64,000 bases of DNA from Halobacteriovoraceae bacterium. GTDB taxonomy: Bacteria > Bdellovibrionota > Bacteriovoracia > Bacteriovoracales > Bacteriovoracaceae. Positions 1-7,252 of this stretch are shown here, piece after piece. The notes beneath the pieces are model-generated. The model did no database searches, was not told the origin of the DNA, and saw only the letters and a program-made list of their open reading frames with translations. The stretch is taken from assembly GCA_020635115.1 (NCBI GenBank), contig JACKAK010000009.1, positions 62,001 to 126,000 of the forward strand. Reading direction: 5' to 3'. How positions within the stretch are numbered: the first letter of the stretch is position 1; the number at the start of each line of letters is the position of its first letter. Position numbers and translations under genes: made by a program.

Positions 1-111
1 TTTGTTCTTTTTTTAGATAGTATGACTCGAAAAAAAGATTCAATGACTCATTCATCATAATTTTTGTCTTTTTTTATTCTAAGGAATCAGATTGAAAGAC
101 TAAAAAGATGA

Positions 112-1038
112 TTGAAAATACACGGATTTAGTATGAATATTTTCACAATATTTCTCATATTATCTTTTAAGACTTTTGCAAATTTACCAAGCTCAATTCA
201 GGAAATGCAAATTGTAGAAAGTTGTCAGTCTACTTACAATGAAGCAGAAGAAAGATACGAGAAAAAAAAATATCTAAGGCCTTTAGAGGGTGTCGAAGAG
301 TTTTTAGAATTTCTGGATAAAGCATGTAACATCATTGTAAAAAAAGAAAAAAATCTAAGGAGTTATCTCTATATGGATGCTCTCAGAGATCTTGTTTATA
401 GCTGCCAATACAGTACAGAGATGCAAAAATTTGAAAGATGTAAGGGGCCTAAAATTGAACTACTCGTTCAAAGTAATTTTGTTGGTATTGTCGAAAGGGA
501 GACATACTTTTTTGGGCATATTTGGAAAGTAAAAAAAGAAACAGAAACGAAAAAAATTGGTAACTTGAATCTTGTCATGGCATATGACTATGGGAAAAAG
601 ATCTATGATTATCTTCTAACAGAAATAGATCCGCATTATTATGGGTGGATACAATTTCAAAGAAGATTTTTAGATGAGTATAAAATTAGAATTCAAAATG
701 GATATATAGGCCCACATTTTAAAAAACAATATGAATATTTATATGAGTTTGAGAAGGTCATTTATGATCTTGTTCCAGAATCGTATGAACGATTAGTTAA
801 AAGAGATCAAGTTTATGAGCTTTTTTTTAGGGAACGAATTGAAGGAGTTAATGAATTTGGAGCATTTATTAATCTTTTTTCTAATAAATTAATTCATCCA
901 TTTGATTTATTAGTGAAATTCATTGTAAGAGAAGACCTTGCAACCACAACTCCACGTTATTTAGGTAGAACCAAACTTGAATATATGAAATCATTAAAAA
1001 AGTTTGTAGGACTAAATGAATTGCCAGTCAAAGAATAA
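112..1038 (+). CDS. Secreted protein of unknown function
   Basis: I do not recognise this 308-residue protein. The N-terminus carries a hydrophobic stretch that ends at an Ala-x-Ala-like cleavage site (KTFA before NLPSS), so export to the periplasm is likely. The TTG at 112 gives a seven-residue extension before an internal ATG at 133. That ATG would give a cleaner signal peptide, so the start is uncertain. The mature part is rich in Lys, Glu and Tyr, has a few cysteines and no obvious catalytic motif or repeats. The tRNA gene follows only 29 bases downstream. The 111 bases upstream contain only T-rich sequence and a trivial 13-codon frame. Confidence 0.6.
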   Translation: MKIHGFSMNIFTIFLILSFKTFANLPSSIQEMQIVESCQSTYNEAEERYEKKKYLRPLEGVEEFLEFLDKACNIIVKKEKNLRSYLYMDALRDLVYSCQYSTEMQKFERCKGPKIELLVQSNFVGIVERETYFFGHIWKVKKETETKKIGNLNLVMAYDYGKKIYDYLLTEIDPHYYGWIQFQRRFLDEYKIRIQNGYIGPHFKKQYEYLYEFEKVIYDLVPESYERLVKRDQVYELFFRERIEGVNEFGAFINLFSNKLIHPFDLLVKFIVREDLATTTPRYLGRTKLEYMKSLKKFVGLNELPVKE

Positions 1039-1067
1039 CGAAGTATATTCGGTCTACATTTTTAAAC

Positions 1068-1144
1068 GGGGTGTTAGCTCAGCTGGATAGAGTAGCAGGC
1101 TTCGAACCTGTTGGTCGGGGGTTCGAATCCCTCACACCCCGCCA
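1068..1144 (+). tRNA. tRNA-Arg (anticodon TCG)
   Basis: A complete 77-base cloverleaf can be drawn. The acceptor stem is GGGGTGT paired with ACACCCC. The D stem is GCTC with GAGT, the anticodon stem GCAGG with CCTGT, and the T stem GGGGG with CCCTC around the TTCGAAT loop. A discriminator G and an encoded CCA end the gene. The anticodon loop is CTTCGAA, which places anticodon TCG at 1102-1104, decoding arginine CGA. The gene stands at the left edge of a region full of transposase and gene remnants, a common place for insertions. I saw no second copy of its 3' end downstream that would mark an attachment site. Confidence 0.95.
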
Positions 1145-1350
1145 TAATTTGGATTTTTATATCTTACCAGGGAGACCCTTTCCCTTGAATTTTGATTCTT
1201 CCCGATCGATGGTGGGTAAACCATCCAAAGCCCTTCAACCACAGACACTTAAGAGACGTAACCGATAGTTATTTGGTTTCTTATATCCGTAAGCTCTTCT
1301 TCTTACAAGGGAAGCTTTGTTATTAAAGCCCTCTAACCTCGCATTTGTTA

Positions 1351-1366
1351 GGGCGTGTCCTCATTT
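1351..1366. repeat. IS left terminal inverted repeat
   Basis: This 16-base sequence starts GGGCGTGTCCTCATTT and is the exact reverse complement of 2200-2215. It overlaps the transposase stop codon region (1361-1363). Confidence 0.9.
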
Positions 1367-2099
1367 CCCAAGTCTGATCCAAATCAAAGAAAAAACGATC
1401 CTCAGAACTGCCTTATAATTTCTTGCTAACTTATCAAATCTAGTTGCGACCCCCCTATAATGCTTGACTCTGGCGAAGAGGTTTTCTACTAAGTGACGGC
1501 CTTTGTAGATGTGAGAATCAAATTCAGAGTTTTCCTTTTTACTATTTGATCTCCTGGGAATGATCGGAATTTTTCCCTTCTCTTTTGTAAATTTTAATTG
1601 AATAATCCCCAAAAATTACCACTTTCTTCGCAACCCATATCAATTAACTTTTTAGCAATTTTGCTGTAGTGGACCTCACCCCCAGTGATTTCAAAATCAA
1701 TCGGGTTTCCACACGCGTCGGCGGCGGCATGTACCTTTGTTGTAAGTCCCCCTCTAGATCGACCGATGGAGCGCTCTTCTCCAACCCGAGCTCCACTCGC
1801 ATGCTGGTGAGCTGTAACATAACTTCCGTCTCCGTATATTTCTTCTTCGTCAATTTCTCCTCGTACAGCAAAAAAAAATCGTCCCAAAGTCCATTCTTGG
1901 CCCAACGGTTAAACCGATTAAAAATTGTTTGCCAAGGACCAAATTCTGGAGGGATATCTCTCCATGGTGACCCTACTCGGATCTTCCAAATGATACCTTC
2001 TATGATATCTCGAGTATTGGAAGTTATGTAGCATCCCTTATTCTTAAGAGTCCATTTCACTTCTTCCCAATGTAAGTCAGTAAGAGCACGTCTTGCCAT
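1361..2099 (-). pseudogene. IS5/IS427-type transposase, frameshifted and probably inactive
   Basis: Three overlapping frames on the minus strand rebuild one transposase. Frame 1 (from 2099) has the N-terminal block with GSPWRDIPPEFGPWQT and FNRW. Frame 2 has the first DDE block DGSYVTAHQH and the GRSRGGLTTK motif. Frame 3 has RHLVENLFARVKHYRGVATRFDK with the catalytic Glu. Passage from frame 1 to 2 is a -1 shift at a run of nine U (complement of 1870-1878), consistent with the programmed shift of this group. Between frames 2 and 3 (about 1590-1625) the segment is short. The expected block with the second catalytic Asp (ADKGYD-like) cannot be read whole in any frame, so the gene is judged inactive. 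Confidence 0.8.
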
Positions 2100-2199
2100 A
2101 ATGATTTCTCCTTATAAAATAAAGAAGAAATAATCATCTAAATTTTTCAAAAGGCCTAGTCGCAGGGCCGTAAGTGATTGAAACTAAGTCGTCAAAATG

Positions 2200-2215
2200 A
2201 AATGAGGACACGCCC
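2200..2215. repeat. IS right terminal inverted repeat
   Basis: Reverse complement of 1351-1366 without a mismatch. It is followed at 2216-2217 by TA, the second copy of the target duplication. Confidence 0.9.
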
Positions 2216-2505
2216 TAGTATTTGTCCGGAAAAAAATGGATCATTTGCGATTAATCTATACATCTCAATTGAATATGACAAATCACTTATTAAGTTAAGT
2301 TTAAAAATAGTATTTGTATTTATTTACAGCAGTAAAAAAAATGTTTTCTATTTACAAATGAGCGACAATGTGTCTCATCGCTACATCTGTTGTTCAAATA
2401 TGAAAATTTCTACATGTACTGCGATCTTGAAAAAAAATAATTAATGTCCTTTTTTTGGCAAGTAACGAAGTTATAATTCACTTTATACTTAAAACGGAAT
2501 ATTTT

Positions 2506-3540
2506 ATGTTAAATCATAAGAATGGTTTATATTTACAAGCTTTCATTTTATGTTGTCCTGGAATTCTTGCTGTCGCTTTTTTTTTCCAACATTTCTCAAA
2601 AAATTTGATAATGGCACTTCCCTTTTGGGGACATCGTTCTTTTATGTTTGGCTTGGTATGATTGTGGGAGTTTTTTTACTAATTTTATTAAATCAGAAAA
2701 AACCTCATGTGGTTTCTGGAATGTGCGAGTTTCTCTGATTTATTGTATCCTTAATAATCCTATTAACATATAAAAAGCAATCAACTTATATTTTTATATC
2801 TCTTATCTTTTTTCGATGCTGTAATATCACTTATTGGGTCTATATTGTTTTTCAAGTTGGATGCAATTTCTCCAAATGTAAAATCTGTGCCAGTCAAATT
2901 GTTTCAAAATCACTTTAAGGAAAAGAGACTGTTCACTCTTTTGCTTGCAGATATGTTATTGGCATTCTCTTTAAGTGGTACGAACTATCTCTTAGTTGAA
3001 TATGGTGAAAACTATTTCTCTAAGTTTGGAAGTTATGGAACTACATTGTTGATATATGCTGGATTCTACTTTTTGGGAGGTCAAGTTATGACTGCTAATT
3101 ATGCATTGATCAAGAGATTTAATTTTCAAATAATGAAATACTCCTCATTTGGTATTGTAATTGGTTTTCTATTATTTCTTTTTTCAAAGTCTACCATCAT
3201 TCTTGTCGTTGGATTCGCATTAATTTTTATTTCTTATCCAATCGCTCTTTTGTCTTTTGAAAAAAGCTGGTTTAATTTACTTGATAAAGAAAGCGCTAGC
3301 GCTGTTTATGCTCATCGTTATTTGATAATTTCTCTAATTTGGGCAATTGGTGAAATCTTCTTCTCCTCTTTTGTAAATAGCGATAATCAAGTACGCCTGC
3401 TTTTAGATTCTTCTTTCTTATTGTCAACAGAAGCAATTTCTCTTTTTCTTGATTTGACAGGTTTTTTATTGGATTCTGTGCCTTCTTTTTTTATTCTGTT
3501 CTGGAGCAAACCCATTATATTCAGGATTATAACCAGCTGA
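2506..3540 (+). pseudogene. Frameshifted MFS-type transporter
   Basis: A multi-pass membrane protein is spread over several frames. It starts at ATG 2506 (YLQAFILCCPGILAVAFFFQ) and changes frame near 2600-2640 to a segment with a transmembrane helix (WLGMIVGVFLLILL). It changes again near 2735 and near 2815 (FIVSLIILLTY, then DAVISLIGSI). It ends as a 231-codon open stretch with about five or six helices. The order and spacing resemble the second half of a major facilitator transporter. At least three frame changes without internal starts make it a decayed gene. Bases 2325-2505 upstream show nothing I can name. Confidence 0.6.
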
Positions 3541-3868
3541 TTCACTTCCAGAACTCCCTCCTGGATTAGTCAATGGTTTAAGGTCAGTAGGTTAATTTAT
3601 TTGTGGTCATTTTTTGTCACTCTAAAGACTGATGGACTAGTTAAAGTCCTGGCTGCACAAGATAGTGTAAAATTAAAAATCTATGCAATATTCAGTTCAT
3701 TGAAATATACTTAGACTAAATAAAATAGGAATAAGATCATTATTAAGTTCAGATAACCAACTGATAGTTAATCATTTACAAATTTCAAGTATGAAAAATT
3801 CGCAATATTCTCTCGATTGGACACTTAAATATGATATTAACGTTAAAAATATTCTAACTGGAGTGTAG
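3541..3868 (+). pseudogene. Unidentified gene remnant upstream of the LysM gene
   Basis: This stretch has no intact gene. One stop-free frame runs from 3541 to a TAG near 3716 (containing KTDGLVKVLAAQDS). A second frame continues almost directly to a TAG at 3866-3868 (containing YSLDWTLKYDINVKNIL). Joined by a single frameshift, they would form the C-terminal end of a protein of about 110 residues. I do not recognise the family. The last stop sits one base before the GTG start of the LysM gene, so the lost gene may once have been co-transcribed with it. Confidence 0.35.
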
Positions 3869-3869
3869 A

Positions 3870-4952
3870 GTGAGTAGCGGAAGACCTATGGGTTTCTATA
3901 TAGTTTATGAGGTTCAACCAGGAGATACTCTTTCTCAGATAATCTTAGATCATTTTGAATATGTTAAAAGTCCATATAGGCCGGACATTAGTTGGAATGG
4001 GCTGCAAGAATTCATTAACATTATTATGCACAATAATCCAGAAATCACAGATCCAAACAGAATTAACCCTTGGCAAATAATAGACCTAGCACCTTATAAG
4101 AAAAAGCATTACGAGATCTACAGTCGCGTTGATCGTATACTGATGCGGCAGTCATTCAATCAATCGACTCAAGATGAACGAAATACAATAAATCGCAATC
4201 AAGCATTATTTCAGTTTTTGGCAAATAACACTGGAGAAGTAGTAGATAGCGAATTTTATAGAACTGGTATCTTAGCAGGCACGGGGGAATTAGCAGATCA
4301 ATCAATGCAAGGTCTTGGAAAGATGGTTAATAGTATAAAGAACCATGATTTTAGAAGATGGAGTAAGAAAGCACCAAAAAATTTGAGAATCAAGCAAGCA
4401 TTAAAGACTGCTCCAGTTAAAGCAGAATTAAATGCAATGACTAGATTTATTAAAGGGAGGATAACGGGAGCAAATTGGCAAGATTACATTAATCCACTTT
4501 CAAAATCGTTCATTATACCGGATACGCTTAGTCGAAAAGAAGCATCAGCGTGGGTGCAAAGAGCTCTGAAGGACGTCAAGAAATTAAAGTACGTCAAAGG
4601 AGTTGTGGGCTCTCAATGGTTGGATATAGGTTTAGGCATTATTGATGTTTATACGGATAACGATGGGAATTATACTAAAGCTATAGTTAGAGAGATAGGT
4701 GGATTCCTGGCCGAAAAAGCCGTTTCGAGACTTTCTATAAAAGTCGCTTGCAGTTTAATTGTAGGCACGGCCACCTTTACAATGGGAATGATTGCATGCA
4801 ATGTCGTAGTTGAAATTGCTGCTGCTGGTTTATCAAATTGGCTTGGAGAAACTAGTGGTAAGATTTTATATGACTCTGCAGAGGAAGGAGGGAAGCTACT
4901 CTATAAAGAAGGTGAAAATCTTGTAAGAGGTAATAAAGGGAATATGTTTTGA
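3870..4952 (+). CDS. LysM-domain protein with membrane-active C-terminus, candidate toxin/effector
   Basis: Residues about 11-73 form a LysM-type peptidoglycan-binding module: YEVQPGDTLSQII at the front, then NNPEITDPNRINPWQI and DL at the end. Residues 75-240 are a charged helical linker. The C-terminal 120 residues change character: GVVGSQWLDIGLGIIDVY, then a long hydrophobic hairpin (about 284-322) rich in Gly, Ala and Val. The layout resembles effectors that carry a pore-forming or membrane-damaging tail. The start is GTG with GGAG at 3860-3863. Its stop overlaps the start of the next gene as TTGA (4949-4952), typical of tightly coupled toxin/immunity pairs. The toxin role is inference; no known enzyme motif is visible. 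Confidence 0.55.
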   Translation: MSSGRPMGFYIVYEVQPGDTLSQIILDHFEYVKSPYRPDISWNGLQEFINIIMHNNPEITDPNRINPWQIIDLAPYKKKHYEIYSRVDRILMRQSFNQSTQDERNTINRNQALFQFLANNTGEVVDSEFYRTGILAGTGELADQSMQGLGKMVNSIKNHDFRRWSKKAPKNLRIKQALKTAPVKAELNAMTRFIKGRITGANWQDYINPLSKSFIIPDTLSRKEASAWVQRALKDVKKLKYVKGVVGSQWLDIGLGIIDVYTDNDGNYTKAIVREIGGFLAEKAVSRLSIKVACSLIVGTATFTMGMIACNVVVEIAAAGLSNWLGETSGKILYDSAEEGGKLLYKEGENLVRGNKGNMF

Positions 4953-5467
4953 CGGCAGAGAATATATCATTAATTATTTTTGGTGTAGGCGTATTGTATG
5001 TTTTTTCAATACCACTAATTAATAAATTTTATCTGGACAAAAAGTATCCTAAAATTAAAAGAAATGTCATATATGATTTGCCGAATGTGCCTCACTCTGA
5101 CGACAGGTCCTTTCATCGTTTTTGTGCTTATATAACGGTTTTCCTTCTGCACGATAAAAATAAACAAAGGTATAAGAATCTACTCGCTCAATATTTTAAA
5201 CCAGAAATAAACGTGAGCAAACTTGCAAAATTTGGTACTTGGGAACGTGTGTTCGGAATTATTAACCTTTCAATTGGAATTATTATCATTGTTGATATGA
5301 TAATTGCTTATATTTTAACCAACGGTTGGCCTATTAACCTTTTCTATGGAATCGAAAGAAAAATGAGCTTGCAACAGCAAAAAAGCTTTGGTGCACTTTT
5401 TATATTCATTGCATTCTTTTTGATCCGTTGGGTATACAAGTTCATCAAAAAGCTCTTCAGTAAATGA
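4949..5467 (+). CDS. Small membrane protein, candidate immunity protein 1
   Basis: This 172-residue protein has three likely membrane helices, at about 7-26, 101-123 and 147-164. Key motifs are FYLDKKYPKIK after helix 1 and GWPIN plus YGIER after helix 2. It starts at TTG 4949 inside the stop codon of the LysM gene, so the two are translationally coupled. It is clearly paralogous to the protein at 5563-6087, sharing these motifs and a KFIKK tail. A membrane-embedded partner fits immunity against a toxin that inserts into the inner membrane. The family is not one I can name. Confidence 0.5.
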   Translation: MTAENISLIIFGVGVLYVFSIPLINKFYLDKKYPKIKRNVIYDLPNVPHSDDRSFHRFCAYITVFLLHDKNKQRYKNLLAQYFKPEINVSKLAKFGTWERVFGIINLSIGIIIIVDMIIAYILTNGWPINLFYGIERKMSLQQQKSFGALFIFIAFFLIRWVYKFIKKLFSK

Positions 5468-5566
5468 TTTTTTGAGTTTATACCTATAACTGCTACTGCC
5501 GGAAGTTATAGTGGATCATTACTTGGAGGCAAGTTGTACGATAAAATAGAAGGAGTTCTAAGTTGA
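5468..5566 (+). pseudogene. Orphan toxin-tail fragment between the two immunity genes
   Basis: The gap between the two small membrane-protein genes is an open frame of 32 codons ending in TGA. It contains ITATAGSYSGSLLGGKLYDK. This resembles the end of the LysM protein's C-terminal domain (IAAAGLSNWLG then SGKILYDS). It has no start codon or upstream part. Its stop overlaps the TTG start of the next gene in the same TTGA arrangement (5563-5566) as at 4949-4952. The simplest reading is a displaced C-terminal tip of a second toxin kept next to its own immunity gene. Confidence 0.6.
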
Positions 5567-6087
5567 ATGCAGCAGATATTTCTCTAAAAATTTTTGGGTT
5601 AATAATAATATATTTTGCTTTAGTTGTACCATTGCTTACATGGTTTTATTTAGATAAAAAATACCCGAAGATTAAAGATAACTTTATATATAATACGACA
5701 GGAGGGTTTTTTACTAAATTTAAAGTAAATCACAGATTCTTTGGATATATAACACTATTCGTATTTAACGATTTTAGCAAAAAAAATAACAGAAATAGGC
5801 TTTCGCATTATTTTGAGACAAATACAGATATTTCAGATTTGGTGAAAATTGGTAAAAATGAAAAATACTTTGGCATATTTCACATATTTTTAATTTTTAT
5901 ATTCTTGGTTGATTTAGCAATTTTTTACATTTTATCAAAAGGATGGCCTATAAATTATCTCTACGGTATTGAAAGAGGTCCAACAACATTGCAAATGTAT
6001 CGTTTTTCTGGTCTTGCGGTTACCTTATTTGGTGCGACTATATACTATTCATATAAATTTATAAAAAAGAGAAAGGGCAGAAAGTAA
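5563..6087 (+). CDS. Small membrane protein, candidate immunity protein 2
   Basis: This 174-residue paralogue of the protein at 4949-5467 has the same three-helix layout. It shares FYLDKKYPKIK near residue 30, GWPIN and LYGIER near 130, and a basic KFIKK tail. The central soluble part differs most, as expected if specificity lies there. TTG at 5563 is chosen because it overlaps the stop of the toxin-tail fragment exactly as the first pair does. Part of the ribosome-binding site may be the GGAG at 5552-5555. Role as immunity protein is inferred from position and duplication. Confidence 0.5.
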   Translation: MNAADISLKIFGLIIIYFALVVPLLTWFYLDKKYPKIKDNFIYNTTGGFFTKFKVNHRFFGYITLFVFNDFSKKNNRNRLSHYFETNTDISDLVKIGKNEKYFGIFHIFLIFIFLVDLAIFYILSKGWPINYLYGIERGPTTLQMYRFSGLAVTLFGATIYYSYKFIKKRKGRK

Positions 6088-6092
6088 ATTTT

Positions 6093-6266
6093 CTAAGGTT
6101 TGTACACACATCTAAAGCCATCATCTGCGGCAGAATATGTTGATAGAGAGTTCGTTGATAGTCCGTAAACACCAGATTTATCTACCCAAGAATAAGTCTC
6201 AACTCTAAAAGCTCCAACGTCTGAATCCGCTTTGCCATTGTCCCTTAGTACAATTAGAAAACTTGC
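6093..6266 (-). pseudogene. C-terminal remnant, possibly of a formylglycine-generating-enzyme-like protein
   Basis: A 58-codon frame on the minus strand has no start and ends in TAG. It contains SDVGAFRVETYSWVDKSG and terminates with DDGFRCVYKP. A GFRC-type ending is typical of sulfatase-modifying-factor/FGE-domain proteins, but the fragment is too short for a firm call. An in-frame TAA lies immediately upstream at 6267-6269. It belongs to the debris closing the accessory region. Confidence 0.35.
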
Positions 6267-6310
6267 TTAATTGTACACAGTAGATATTCTCATCGTAGTT
6301 TAACTGTGTC

Positions 6311-6481
6311 ATGATCATTGAAAATTTTAAGATTGTCTTTTTTCTTAATCCATTGCAAGATTTGGAGGAGAGTAACTTTAAGCGTTATATGTTAAAAAAA
6401 GACCAGATATTATTTCATAAGATTCATTTCCACACAAAAAGAGAAATGTTAAGCCGCAGCGTATTTCACTTTATATTATGA
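6311..6481 (+). other. 56-codon open frame, possible gene remnant
   Basis: An ATG-initiated frame of 56 codons lies in the gap before the PAP2 gene. The central pattern, FKRYMLKKDQILFHKIH with nearby Arg and Leu-Ser, loosely resembles the N-terminal half of 4'-phosphopantetheinyl transferases. The catalytic half is missing. It may be a remnant or chance. The rest of 6088-6522 shows no other gene. Confidence 0.2.
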
Positions 6482-6522
6482 GTCTGCTATACTTTCTAAC
6501 TTTGTAATACAGGAAATTTAAA

Positions 6523-7251
6523 ATGACTTTCAATTTAAAACAGATCCATGTTACTCAATATATTATTGTTTCGATCGTTCTAGCAATTTTAGTTTTTGTA
6601 TTTCATGAATCCACTTTAGATCGCCTACTCATATCTCCATTTTATTCTAAAATTCCACCTCATTGGCCATGGAGAAATTCTTTTGTTACAGAAAAAATTA
6701 TCCATAAGGGTGGAGTTAAATTTATTATTTTATTTACAGTTTCATTACTTGGAATATGTTTTTTGAATGGAAAAATAAAAAAAAACAAACTCCATCAATT
6801 TTTTATCTGTTTCTCTATTTTAGCATCAGCACTTTCGATTGAAGTCATTTACCTACTAAAAAAATCAAATCCAATACAATGTCCATGGAATTTAGATTTT
6901 TTTTCAGGCAAGGATCGTTTTGTTTCTCTCTATCAGTTTTTTGATACAAATCTTTCTTTTCCTAAATGTTTTCCAGCAGGGCATTCATCTGCGGCCTACG
7001 CTTGGATATCATTCTATTTTGCTTCTCAACTTATTACTGGAAAGAAAAATTATAAATGGCTTTTACCTGGTCTTATCTTGGGTTTTGTATATGGATTTGA
7101 TCAACAAATTAGAGGGGCCCATTTCTTTTCTCATGATATCGCAACATTATTTTTGTGTTGGATTATCACCGGAGGAATGGCAATAATGGCCAAAATTATT
7201 TGCGATTGGTATATGATTAAAAAAGAACTTAAAAACGGCCCGAGGTTGTAA
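6523..7251 (+). CDS. PAP2-family membrane phosphatase, likely lipid phosphatase
   Basis: This 242-residue inner-membrane protein has about five or six helices and PAP2 signatures facing the periplasm. They are KKSNPIQCPWNLDF (divergent first motif), FPAGHSSAAYAW (PSGH-like second motif), and RGAHFFSHDIAT (third motif with the catalytic His and Asp). This subgroup acts on lipid phosphates such as undecaprenyl pyrophosphate or lipid A. The next gene begins two bases downstream and encodes an EptA-type transferase. The adjacency resembles Helicobacter pylori lpxE-eptA, where the phosphatase removes the lipid A 1-phosphate before phosphoethanolamine is added. Substrate is inference. GGAA before ATG 6523 serves as ribosome-binding site. 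Confidence 0.75.
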   Translation: MTFNLKQIHVTQYIIVSIVLAILVFVFHESTLDRLLISPFYSKIPPHWPWRNSFVTEKIIHKGGVKFIILFTVSLLGICFLNGKIKKNKLHQFFICFSILASALSIEVIYLLKKSNPIQCPWNLDFFSGKDRFVSLYQFFDTNLSFPKCFPAGHSSAAYAWISFYFASQLITGKKNYKWLLPGLILGFVYGFDQQIRGAHFFSHDIATLFLCWIITGGMAIMAKIICDWYMIKKELKNGPRL

Positions 7252-7252
7252 T

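Larger units (their letters stand above)
1351..2215 (-). mobile_element. IS5-family (IS427-like) insertion sequence, 865 bp
   Basis: Perfect 16-base terminal inverted repeats (1351-1366 and 2200-2215, beginning GGGCGTGTCCTC) bound a transposase gene on the minus strand. A TA dinucleotide flanks both ends (1349-1350 and 2216-2217), which fits the TA-type duplication of this group. The size of 865 bp is normal for the group. The element is inserted in an older ISL3-type transposase remnant. The intact repeats and clean duplication suggest fairly recent arrival, but the transposase is broken, so this copy is probably not autonomous. Confidence 0.88.
1235..2323 (-). pseudogene. ISL3-family transposase C-terminal remnant, split by an IS5-type element
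   Basis: Reading the minus strand from 2323 to 2218, dropping 1351-2217, and continuing from 1350 to 1235 gives one open frame of about 70 codons ending in TGA. Its C-terminal part contains TNARLEGFNNK followed by RRAYGY, which matches the end of ISL3 transposases. The complete transposase at 12862-14130 has the matching SEGINN and KRAYGYRN. Frame continuity is restored only when one copy of the TA duplication is removed, as expected for a clean insertion. Most of the original gene, including the zinc finger and the first catalytic Asp, is gone. A possible element terminus lies near 1194, by analogy with ISL3 ends; that point is inference. Confidence 0.75.

Noticed and set aside
1071..1268. 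A 65-codon open frame starting inside the tRNA gene
   Set aside because: It reads the tRNA-Arg and the ISL3 terminal region in a meaningless frame; no ribosome-binding site or protein-like content.
1669..2031. 120-codon plus-strand frame opposite the IS5-type transposase
   Set aside because: It is the complement of a recognisable transposase and has no family features of its own.
6311..6481. Phosphopantetheinyl transferase
   Set aside because: Only a loose resemblance in one segment and the catalytic half is missing; kept only as an unnamed short frame.
1068..6522. Possible attachment-site duplication of the tRNA 3' end
   Set aside because: I looked for a second copy of the T-arm/acceptor sequence downstream and saw none, and no integrase gene is present.
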